Of a stretch of DNA of 64,000 nucleotides, positions 1-8,560 are shown piece by piece. Every line of letters starts with the position of its first letter. The stretch's first letter is position 1. The translations under genes were made by a program, and so were the position numbers. Origin of the DNA: Anticarsia gemmatalis. Taxonomy: Eukaryota > Arthropoda > Insecta > Lepidoptera > Erebidae. The notes under the pieces were generated by a model, which was given only the letters and a program-made list of their open reading frames with translations, was not told the DNA's origin and ran no database searches. The DNA lies in assembly GCF_050436995.1 (NCBI RefSeq), contig NC_134751.1:7254001-7318000 (forward strand). Reading direction: 5' to 3'.

Positions 1-522
1 TTTCTTAATAGTGCATCATAGATCTATAGTAAGAGATCCAATGTTAGTATTTTTTATTAAATGTGTCATTGACCTCTTTATGACTGGGTGAATCTAACCT
101 GTGGTGCTACAAGTATAACCCTGTCCTAAATGCCGATTAAAATGGCATTGAAATGCGCGATGATTATGAGTAACTGAATTCACAAGACTTACTACGAATC
201 TACTCAGAAATTAAGTCCGCGCCAAGGATTGCTTACCTCATGCTTTGTATTCTGACCTACAAAATGAGATGCCACTTTGTGATAAATGAAACAATAATAA
301 TTGAACCTGCCTGCAGGACTTTAATAAGTAAGTATTGAAACTGATTAGAGAGAGAAAAATGAAGGTTAACTTTCATAGTAATTAGTTGGTATCCCTCATA
401 CCTCACATCAGAAAATAAGTCGTAAATAAAAATTTGATAAATATAATATATATATACCTGATACAATCTATCTTTTTTCAGAGCAGTGTTACGAAAGCAA
501 ATTAATACTGACAGGAACAACA
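1..522. other. AT-rich flank downstream of Gasz
   Basis: No coding exon is recognised. The stretch is AT-rich, with a short AT dinucleotide run near 444-456. It lies beyond the likely cleavage site of the Gasz transcript, so the next gene to the left is outside the window. Confidence 0.5.
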
Positions 523-528
523 TTTATT
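523..528 (-). terminator. Poly(A) signal of Gasz
   Basis: The minus strand reads AATAAA here, about 15 nt after the Gasz stop codon, which implies a very short 3' UTR. No competing signal is as close. Cleavage would be expected roughly 10-30 nt further left. Confidence 0.7.
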
Positions 529-542
529 TCACAACAACAATA

Positions 543-698
543 TTATTTTTTGAGAAAGTTTATAAAAATATTTTTGGCGTGGTACGCGAGTAAACCTAGA
601 GACATGACGACCAATGCTTGCGTGACGTATTCTTTGGCTATTTCGTGCACTGTCTTCTCCCTGATCAGATCCGCTGGTTCCGGGTTCCTTCGAACTAT
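543..698 (-). CDS. Gasz: Gasz exon 8 (tail anchor)
   Basis: Residues 427-477 and the TAA stop (545-543). In phase 0 it begins IVRRNPEPADLIREK and ends in a hydrophobic stretch followed by FLKK, the expected mitochondrial tail anchor. A second frame is also open across the exon. Confidence 0.85.
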   Translation of the reverse strand: MVRRNPEPADLIREKTVHEIAKEYVTQALVVMSLGLLAYHAKNIFINFLKK

Positions 699-3600
699 CT
701 GAAATGTACAAGGCAAAGATATTCCTGTAGCAGGTTTTTTGCGGTGAGTTACATAGTGGCTTAAAGCTTAAAACTTTAATTATTGATCACCTTTATCTCG
801 AAGAAAAAGGATACGAAACGATAACAAAAAAAATGCTTAATGCCATCCAACCCGCAATGGTCCAGTGTGCTAGACTCAAGGTTTAATCCTTTCCTCAATG
901 CGGGAGGAAGCGCTTACCCAGCAGTAAGAGATAGTAAGAGATTTTAAATAATCCATGAAAGTACTTAGTATTATCTATACTAATATTATAAAGCTGAAGA
1001 GTTTGTTTGTTTGTTTGTTTGTTTGTTTGAACGCGCTAATCTCAGGAACTACTGGTCCGATTTGAAAAATTCTTTCAGTGTGAGATAGTCCATTTATCGA
1101 GGAAGGTTATAGGCTATATATCATCACGCTACTACCAATTTGAAAAGAGTACCAGTGAAAAATGTTACAAAAACGGGGGAAATTTTGACCCATTCTCTCT
1201 TATGTGACGCAAGCGAAGTTGCGCGGGTCAGCTAGTACACCATAAAGTCGACGTGACTCATTTAGCCTATTGAAAACCAGTGTTTTCAACTTTCGCAACA
1301 GCAGAATATAAAAGACATTAGACATTTATCAACACTCTTTAATATAAAAGAGACTAACAATAAGAAAATACAGACCAGCAACCTTATGAATTCCTGTTAC
1401 CCACCTTATTGAGTCTTCTCTTCATAATTTTACTTTCCCTTCTAATGTTATTGATGTTATTGAGCAGTTTCTTAGCAACACTCTTTACTTTAAGAAGCGT
1501 TGGCGAGTCGGGCGGCTCAAACTTTATTTTGTTCTGAATCCTGTTGTATTCACGCAACGAGTATTGCAAAGTTGCTTCTAATATATAAATTTGTTGCAAA
1601 TGAGTGCCTAATGTCGTCAGACATTCTAATACACTGTAATATAAAAAATAAACATAACATTACAACAGGATAAATGAACAAAAACTGATGTTTTTCATTT
1701 CACACTTAGCTTTAGGTACAAGATCGACCGACGATTTTGTAAGGGTCACTGGAGATGGGACTTGCCGTGGCATTCTGTAGGGGAGGCTAATATCCAGCAA
1801 TGGACTCTCGGCAGATAATATATAATGATTTGGTAGGTACGTGTTTCGCTACTGTTTTATAAAATGTTTTTCCATTCATTCTCAAACGTGGGCCCTAAAA
1901 CTGTCGTGAATTTAGGTTCTAACACGTTACTCTATAGTAATAATTGCGCAAAAATTATTTTTAATATGTCTATGCATTAAATTTTCTAAAAGTCACTGTG
2001 ACGGACATTTATAATTTATAATAATTAATATAATAAAAACAAGTACTAGTTAGTGGACAATTATTCATACATATAATATGCTTGGTTATCAGTAAAAAAT
2101 GTTACTTAAGTGAATCATTTCTCTTTATTCAATTAGTGTCAATACCACATTTATCATTGATTAAAGTCAAATTCAACACAAACAATGCGCAAATCGGTAT
2201 TCCCTTATCGCGATTTGCGTCACCTATTGTATTCCTTTAAACAGAATTGGAAAATGGACATTCACAGCTATCTCGATTGATAGCCAACAATTGCTTTGAT
2301 TCAAAATACATTGCAAATATATAACACTACGCTTGTCGGGTGAAGGCGTAGACAGAGGTGTATGAAATACATCCACATTTCACCATTTACAATTTCTTAT
2401 TTCATGTGATATGGGACGAGCCTATCCTACTTTCTACAATGCGAAAGTTTGTGAGTATGTATGGATGTTTGACCCTTTCACGCAAATACTATTGATCCGA
2501 TTAGCTGGTATGGGTAGCTGAAGATTCAGAATAACACATAGGCTACTTTTTTCCCGACGGATCGGGATTTACACGGGAAGGGTTTCCACGCGGACGAAGT
2601 CGCGGGCGGTTTCTAGTTGCTATCTAATATCTGGCATGTTAGCAGCTACTATTACGAAACGATCTAATAAACATACATACATATTATCACGCCTGTTATA
2701 ACCGCTGGTGTAGGCAGGGGTGTATGACATTCACCCACGTGTCGCCATTATAAACGTTAAGTCCCACGTAAATGTACCTTCTAAAATAAATAAAAAAATA
2801 CCAATAGCACTTTACGCGACCCAGGAATCCCCTACCTAATCCAGGTCGATTACAATTGTAGGAAAGAAGACAGAATTAATTTTAACGCAAAAAAAAAACA
2901 AAACAATACGTGAACAGAGATGCAGACATAAACTATTTACCTATAATTTTCACTTTTCGCTGCATACAGCCCCGACACAGCATTAAGCTTCCAGCCTCTC
3001 AAGTGAAAATTCTTCAATCCAGATATAAGTCTTTGTCGCTCAAACGGCATTTCTATGCCCATTTTGATCATATCGCCTTCCTCTAACAATAGGAACGACC
3101 TCAAATCCATACCGCTCTTCATAATGAGAGGTGTTAATCTTTCACAGTTCATACCGTACAGGAGGTGTGGAATTTCGTTGCAGTAATTAGGTCTGTAAAC
3201 AAACGAGCATTGCATGAGAACACTAGTTATGGAAAATTTGGTTCATGGCTACAATGACGTCGTTTATCCTTGAAAATTCATATCAAAGGATATATTATTT
3301 GATATTGTCAGTTATGGTTTATGTTTGGGTCGGTACACGTAAACACGACGTGACGACATACTGTGTCTCAGCACGGCATTCTAATATGGAAATCCACATT
3401 ACAATGCCATAACTACTAGTAGTAGTAGTATCACTTCCATCTTATTATGAAGCTATCTTACAAATTCTTAGGTTGAATATTATAAGTATAAATACCAAGT
3501 CACGGATGTTCTTTACCTACACTTTAGTTTAAATATTTGCTTGGTGGTCTCGAAGTTTGACAGAAATGATGGGTATGAAAAAGAGTAATTGTTAAAGGAA

Positions 3601-5677
3601 AATATTATACCTTTCTCCTGTAGCCATGCCTGGATAGTATTCTTGCCATGAAGTCATTTCCAAATTATAAGTACTATCTGATTGTTCATCCTCTTCAATG
3701 TTAAGATGTTTCTTAAATATCTCAACAATATTTGTGTACTCATGAGATTCAGCGATATCTATCGGTCTACGATTGTGCCTGTCAACTTCATTCAGTCTTG
3801 CGCCTTGTGCGATTAGGATTTCCAATATTTCTGGTTGATTGTGGTGTGCTGCCCAAAATACAGCCTGTAATAAACTTTTTAATATCAAGTGGTATGCATA
3901 ATGTCTTAAAAGATCTATCTATGACCAGTGAGAGGTCAGGTGCCAGAACAACGGTTTCCCGTGCTTCCTAAGGCATGGAGGTCTAACCACTTCCTAACAC
4001 TGGGCAATGACCAAAGATATACTGCACTTTCAAAATAACTTTCCCAACCTGGGATTCGAACCCAAGACCTCTGCATGGCAGTCACATATAGAGCCAACCA
4101 CTCACTCTTCAGAGGCAGTTAACAACAGCTATAGTTATTATCATTTACTTATTTTTTTAACCTATTACTGTCCCACTGCAGGACAAGGGTCTCCTTCCCA
4201 AACAAGGGGGAGGGGTTAGGCTTTGAGTCCACCACGCTGGCCAAGTGCGGGTTGGGGACTTTGCATACCCTCAATAAATGTATATCATTTAGTTTGCAAA
4301 ACATATTTCACTGTACTTAAATACTTACTGTCCACCCTTGTTGGTCTCTCATCTCAATATTGACTTTGAGGTAAATGAGTTTCTCTACAACAGCTGCTCG
4401 GCCACTGCTTATGGCTCTCATGAGAGGAGTTTGTCCGTACTTATCACCGATGTTCAGTATACACCCTTTGTCAATCAAGTCCATTACAATGTTGTAAATG
4501 GTTGCATTGTTTGCACTGCTGTTTGAACATGCTGTCATTACTGGTGTCACTGAGTCTGGAATTGTTGATACAGAATTTATATTATTGCAAAGAAAAATTG
4601 CTTACAATAACACAAAATATATATCTTAATGTTCTATGATGGTGATCCGTAATGTGTGTTTTACATCTATTGCTTATTATCATAAATTTAATTTGCCCTA
4701 TTGGAATAAGTAATGCACTTTCGAGTTTACAGTAGACATGAAAAAGTAAACAGTAAAAAAAGACAGACAAGAAGCAAAATTATAGAGGGAACCTCTGCGC
4801 AGCAGTTGATAAAGATAATAAAAAATTCTCCAAGCACTGAATAGACTTTTCTGTTGGGTACCTACATGTAGATAAAATAAATTTAATGTGAAACTTTATA
4901 GCAAACAAACAAGAGATCCATACCTGAATGAAAGTTAGGGTCAGCCCCCTTATCCAATAATAACTTAACAATCTTATCTTGTGCGTGGAAACAGGCATGC
5001 ATCAATGGTGTCCATCCACTATCAAGTTTTGTGTTCACCTGATCATTTAATTCTGAAATTTTACAATTTATAATTGTTAATTTATTTAAATAATTTTTCT
5101 AGGGTAGAATAGCCATCAGATCACTTTGAAGTGTAGTTGTATAAGTAGATCCAGAGCAGATTTTCTAAGAAATAAAAATTTATTGGTTTATGTTATTTAA
5201 ATAAACTAATTGATTTTAAGCCGGCATTGATTAATTCAGAACTGTATTTCAATATTAAATATGATAATATTGATATGCAAGATAACTTAGTAAATTTGCG
5301 AATGGTTAGGCTATCGGCTAAAGTCAATATTATGGTGGCTTTATTTGAATTCAAACCAATTGAAATTTGTAAATAAATCATACCTGCCGCGACAATTTCT
5401 TCAACTTCTTGGACATTACCGTTTATAATCGCCTCCTGCAAGTTATTTTCTATCTTCTTTTTCTCATTCAACTGTGGTTGAAAATATTTCCTTACCTGGA
5501 AATTTAGAAAGGTATTTATGAATTAGAACATAATCATTTTCAAAGATTTTTATCAATTCTATGTAAATTTAAGTAATACAATCTATATGTATGTTTATAT
5601 ACCGGTTTTTCATAGAACCCGTAGTCATCACTATCCGAATCATCGTCGGAAAGCCCTGCTGGTCTAAATTGTGCCAT
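543..5677 (-). CDS. Gasz: Gasz (Asz1): ankyrin, SAM and tail-anchor protein of the piRNA pathway
   Basis: Eight exons with GT-AG borders and compatible phases join into 1434 nt, i.e. 477 aa plus stop, close to the roughly 475 aa of vertebrate ASZ1. The start is a short acidic exon (MAQFRPAGLSDDDSDSDD). Ankyrin repeats cover about residues 40-235, with the hallmarks GWTPLMHAC, GQTPLMRAI and AVFWAAHHNQ. A SAM domain covers about 272-335 (LLLEEGDMIKMGI, FERQRLISGL). A basic helical segment follows (about 395-430), and the end is a hydrophobic tail anchor (about 450-470, ALVVMSLGLLAY) with a lysine end. In this family the protein sits on the mitochondrial outer membrane in nuage and recruits piRNA-processing factors, with germline roles. 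Its introns hold several mobile-element fragments. The family call rests on domain order, length and the tail anchor. No homology search was run. Confidence 0.93.
835..935 (+). repeat. LINE-like 3' tail fragment
   Basis: Contains the lepidopteran dispersed-repeat signature CCAACCCGCA...CAGTGTG...GGAGG...TTACCCAGCAGT. The same family occurs in opposite orientation at 4165-4285. It sits in Gasz intron 7. Confidence 0.55.
974..1235 (+). mobile_element. Non-autonomous Helitron
   Basis: Begins TCTATACTAATATTATAAA, carries a (TTTG)n run and a conserved body, and ends with a TGACGCAA/TTGCGCGGGTCA hairpin followed by CTAG. The flanking bases are A (973) and T (1236), which is the Helitron target. 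It lies in Gasz intron 7 on the opposite strand to the gene. At 262 bp it has no coding capacity. Confidence 0.85.
1405..1633 (-). CDS. Gasz: Gasz exon 7 (basic helical region)
   Basis: Residues 350-426. It is predicted helical, with a Lys/Arg-rich end (RRESKIMKRRLNK), which corresponds to the leucine-zipper-like region named in the family. The acceptor is ATTACAG. The donor used here is AAG|GTGGGT (phase 0); a second GT lies 4 nt further on. Confidence 0.85.
1740..1830 (+). repeat. LINE-like 3' tail fragment
   Basis: Matches the common lepidopteran signature GGGGAGGC-TA-TCCAGCAATGGAC followed by a GATAAT-rich tail. It is a degenerate copy in Gasz intron 6. Confidence 0.5.
2315..2432 (+). 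repeat. Interspersed repeat copy A
   Basis: Shares the order TA-CACGC/TACGCTTGT, GTAGACAGAGGTGTATGA, CA-CCACAT/GT and CGCCATT-type blocks with copy B at 2690-2790. The two copies are in direct orientation on either side of a Helitron-like element in Gasz intron 6. Confidence 0.5.
2433..2616 (+). mobile_element. Degenerate Helitron-like element
   Basis: Holds the phrase CCTTTCACGCAAATACTATTG, an ATAGGCTACTTTTT block and a 3' end CACGCGGACGAAGTCGCGGG...CTAG followed by T. The 5' end is eroded: TC is present, but the flanking base is T rather than A. It is the same family as the elements at 37020-37360. Confidence 0.6.
2690..2790 (+). repeat. Interspersed repeat copy B
   Basis: Second copy of the repeat at 2315-2432, with ATCACGCCTGTTATAACCGC, GTAGGCAGGGGTGTATGACA and a GTCCCACGTAA end. 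Confidence 0.5.
2941..3192 (-). CDS. Gasz: Gasz exon 6 (SAM domain)
   Basis: Residues 267-349 plus two bases of codon 350. It carries the whole SAM-like helical bundle. The acceptor is TTTACAG and the donor ATAG|GTAAAT. Confidence 0.93.
3413..3432. repeat. Short (AGT)n microsatellite
   Basis: About six AGT units in Gasz intron 5. Confidence 0.8.
3611..3864 (-). CDS. Gasz: Gasz exon 5
   Basis: Residues 182-265 plus two bases of codon 266. It begins with the ankyrin core AVFWAAHHNQPEILEILI and ends in an acidic linker before the SAM domain. The acceptor is TTTATTACAG and the donor AAAG|GTATAA. Confidence 0.93.
3905..4110 (-). mobile_element. tRNA-like SINE
   Basis: On the minus strand a perfect B-box GGTTCGAATCC (4062-4052) follows a weak A-box-like GGTTGGCTCTATATG. 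The tail has no tRNA fold. It lies in Gasz intron 4. The AGAGGTC...GGGTTCGAATCCC order is common in lepidopteran dispersed repeats. Confidence 0.6.
4165..4285 (-). repeat. LINE-like 3' tail fragment
   Basis: The plus strand reads CTGTCCCACTGCAGGACAAG...GGGGAGGGGTTAGGC...TCCACCACGCTGG, a standard lepidopteran repeat and the reverse orientation of the one at 835-935. It abuts the SINE in Gasz intron 4. Confidence 0.65.
4329..4555 (-). CDS. Gasz: Gasz exon 4
   Basis: Completes residue 106 and runs to 181. It holds two ankyrin repeats (SVTPVMTACSN, GQTPLMRAISSG). The acceptor is ATTCCAG and the donor ACA|GTAAGT, phase 0. Confidence 0.93.
4924..5052 (-). CDS. Gasz: Gasz exon 3
   Basis: Residues 63-105 plus the first base of codon 106. 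It encodes an ankyrin repeat with GWTPLMHACFHAQ and LLLDKGADPN. The acceptor is ATTTCAG and the donor TCAG|GTATGG. Confidence 0.93.
5384..5495 (-). CDS. Gasz: Gasz exon 2
   Basis: Residues 26-62 plus the first base of codon 63. The acceptor is TTTCCAG and the donor GCAG|GTATGA. It begins VRKYFQPQLNEKKK and opens the first ankyrin repeat. Confidence 0.9.
5603..5677 (-). CDS. Gasz: Gasz exon 1
   Basis: Encodes residues 1-25 with an acidic SDDDSDSDD stretch. The start ATG is at 5677-5675. The donor is CCG|GTATAT, ending in phase 0. An AG-preceded stretch just upstream of the ATG could mark a 5' UTR intron. Confidence 0.88.
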
Positions 5678-5900
5678 ATTTGATTATTCTATCTAAAAGA
5701 TTTCCAATCAATAACATATGTACACTATTTGAAACACATAAGATTATCCTACGGCTACAATTTCTTTCAGTTTCTCATCTTCAACAGGTTTTCAGTTTTT
5801 CACCAAAACAAAACTCAACGAAAAATTCGACATGACAGTTGGTTCGACATTTGACATTTGATAGGCCGGCCAGCACAGATGATAAAACGTTTTGTTTTTA
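5678..5900 (-). promoter_or_regulatory. Probable Gasz promoter region
   Basis: This is the upstream flank of the Gasz ATG. It holds a direct repeat of GACATTTGACATTTGA type (about 5848-5863) and a nearby GACATGACAG. I have the impression that such repeats are frequent near lepidopteran gene starts. No TATA box is obvious. The transcription start cannot be fixed from sequence. Confidence 0.4.
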
Positions 5901-7300
5901 GAAACAAATTCCTTTCGACATAAATAAATTATAATTATAGGTAGGTGTACATGAAAAAAGGAAACAGGTAGTCAGGAAGATTTTTCTCTGATTGAAAAAT
6001 GCTGTAATACTTTTATGGGATATATTTTACAAGCTAAGTCGGCTAACGTAAGAAATTAGTTTTCATCGTGCGCCAGGTTTGAGGCTGCGCCTTTGGAGGC
6101 ACATAAGATACCCTTCAGCTTTAAATACGGCTTTATGGTTTATAAAATGTAACTTGGACTCTCATTCCAGTTGCATAAATACCATTTGGACAGACTTTGG
6201 CATTTGGCAGAAGTACTTTTTAAGGCGCCACAAAGTTAACGTTGTGCCTAGCCATTGCATCCTTTAAATCTCTAAATAATTAAAATAGAAACTTAATTTT
6301 GTTACTACCTATATATTGTACTGATGATATTCTTTCAGCCAGGTTTTACACACAGGCCACAGGCACAAGCTGATTGGATATAGATTATTCCTTATATTTT
6401 GATATTTCTTTAGAGGTTTTGTTATAGTTATTGCAATCCACGTTGTGAATAATTGAGGCCGATATTAAGTTTAAAAATACATCTAAACTACACTATAATA
6501 TTCAGTTTCTCACACCGTGTTCCCCTATCAAGCGGTAGATGGCGTTGGCAAAGCGTGACATTTTAAAAGCTATGACCTAGGACCTATATAATATTAGGAT
6601 CTGTATGTCTGGTGAATGTGGTTGATACCACGGAATTTTGTTACCCACTTTTTATACTGATTTTTGTAATAATTATGAATAGTTGGCAGAGGTGCGATGA
6701 AATTATGACATACTTTAGTATAGTTTTGACTAAGTTAAAAGAAGCTTTGTTATTTTCGTGGAGTTTCTGTTTCTATTTTGGTTAGGTTAATCTTATACTT
6801 TAAGTTAATTAATATTAATGTTAGCTTTGTCTATTGATCCGTAATGTTAAATGTCCATTTCAAATACTCACAAAGTAAGTAATCAATTAAAAATTAGTCC
6901 CAAATATTGAGTCAACAAAGAAACAAATTAAAAATCGGGTAGGTACCTACATAGGCATTTAATTTTTTTTCATTATAGAAAAAAATTCTAACATCATACA
7001 TAAAAGACCTAGGTTTTTTAAGTCTTGAATAATTTTTAACAATATTTACGATTACGTTTATTTTGAGTTTATTATTCAGGAGTGAGTAAATTTTCATTAA
7101 ATAATACAGACAGATACTTATTACTTTTACCCAAGACCAATTAAAAAACCTTTCGTGTGTCTGGACGAGTGGATGTCTACTTATCTTTGAAAACAAAAGC
7201 ATTGAGTCGCAGTCAATTTGAAGAAAGCCGAGTAAAAAGTCTGAAGTACAATTCACAAGGTTGGAAGTTATTCTCCTCGTCGAAAGGTAAGGATAATAGG
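5901..7300. other. AT-rich intergenic DNA, nothing recognised
   Basis: No exon with sensible splice sites and no repeat family was recognised. GTAGGTACCTAC (about 6940-6951) is a short palindrome whose core recurs elsewhere in the window. Confidence 0.4.
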
Positions 7301-8560
7301 CAACAGTTCCAATTAGACGACGAGGGCGTTTGTTAACATTTAATTAACGTCAGGGAGCCATTGTGTCGGCGGCATGGCAGACACCAGAGCCGCCGCCAAG
7401 CCACGTCGCTATGTCTTGATGAGCTCCAGTCACAATGTTTCCAATTACAACAGCTTTTTTAGAACACAACTTCGCCGTAGTAACCAACAATGAGCGATTG
7501 ACTCCATTTTTATGCGCTTGGTTTGTACTCGTACGGTTGTACTCATTATTTTGAGTATTGCCACCTTAATTGGAAGTTTTGAATTAATTTATGATACGAA
7601 TGTTTGTCCGGAAAAACTTGATCGATTTAAAACAGATGAAAAGAAACATCCTCGAGTACTTTTCAAGATTTGGACTTGGAGAAGTTTTGACTTGTTAAAT
7701 TATCTAAACGCTTAACATAAAATTACATTCGTCAGAAATAAGGAACAAAGAGCTAGTAGAAAGGACGTACCTCCCTAAGCAAAAGCTTTGGCTACTGGGC
7801 AGAATGTTAAGTCACGAATATAATTGGAGGGTAATTTTTTACTGGTGGTCGAAGAAATGTTTGTGAATGTAATAGGGATTTTTCTCAGCGACGTAGAAGG
7901 TAAAAGATTTGATTTATCGCAGTCGGCTGGTGAGGCGCTGGGTGCTGACCACCCGAGAGGCCGGCGGGCGCGGGCCGGCCGCGCGGCCGCTAGCCGCCCG
8001 ACCGACCGCCCCGCCCGCCCGGACGCGTTATTAAACTTTTCCCCATATTAAACATTCCGGAGACGAATACATTTTATTGTTGCCTCGGACCGACGTCAGA
8101 GGCCCCTACAAAGCGAAACTCAAAGACGGCAATTGCGAAATAAATTGAAAGCAATTTGATATTGCGTTGTAAGTAATAGCCGTCAGAACCCACAAGTCTG
8201 TAAGAGACATTTTGTATGCAATTTAGAAAAATTTCAACGGGTCATTTGATTGTAGCTTTTTGGTCAAAAGCTAGCCTGAGATTTATGATTTTCTGGTAAT
8301 AGATGGCTTTGTAGAGTTTTGTTATTAGCTTAGTTTGTACTGAGAACATTACGTAATATAATAACGTCTAAAGATGAAGTAAGCAAACAATAATGTAATT
8401 ATAATAAACTCAGAGTGTGTACAATGAGTTGTACGTAGATACAGATAAACCATCCAATTAGACGCCGGCTTTGTTAACTTTTAATTAACGGAGTTGTGTA
8501 TAGAATATTGTGCTAAAGGTAAATGGCAACGAAGTAACAGGGTTCCTAAGTCATTAGAAC
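7301..8560. promoter_or_regulatory. Candidate regulatory block with CpG island and paired motif
   Basis: Two related blocks (7309-7351 and 8453-8491) share CCAATTAGACG and TTTGTTAAC followed by TTTAATTAACG. Between them lies a strongly CpG-rich island (about 7925-8030, with GGCCGGCC and GCGGCCGC sites). A small open frame at 7512-7715 begins with a signal-peptide-like stretch, but nothing else supports it as a gene. The pattern suggests conserved cis-regulatory DNA; this is inference. Confidence 0.4.

Noticed and set aside
4052..4110. Possible tRNA gene on the minus strand
   Set aside because: The B-box is good, but no cloverleaf forms and a SINE-like tail follows.
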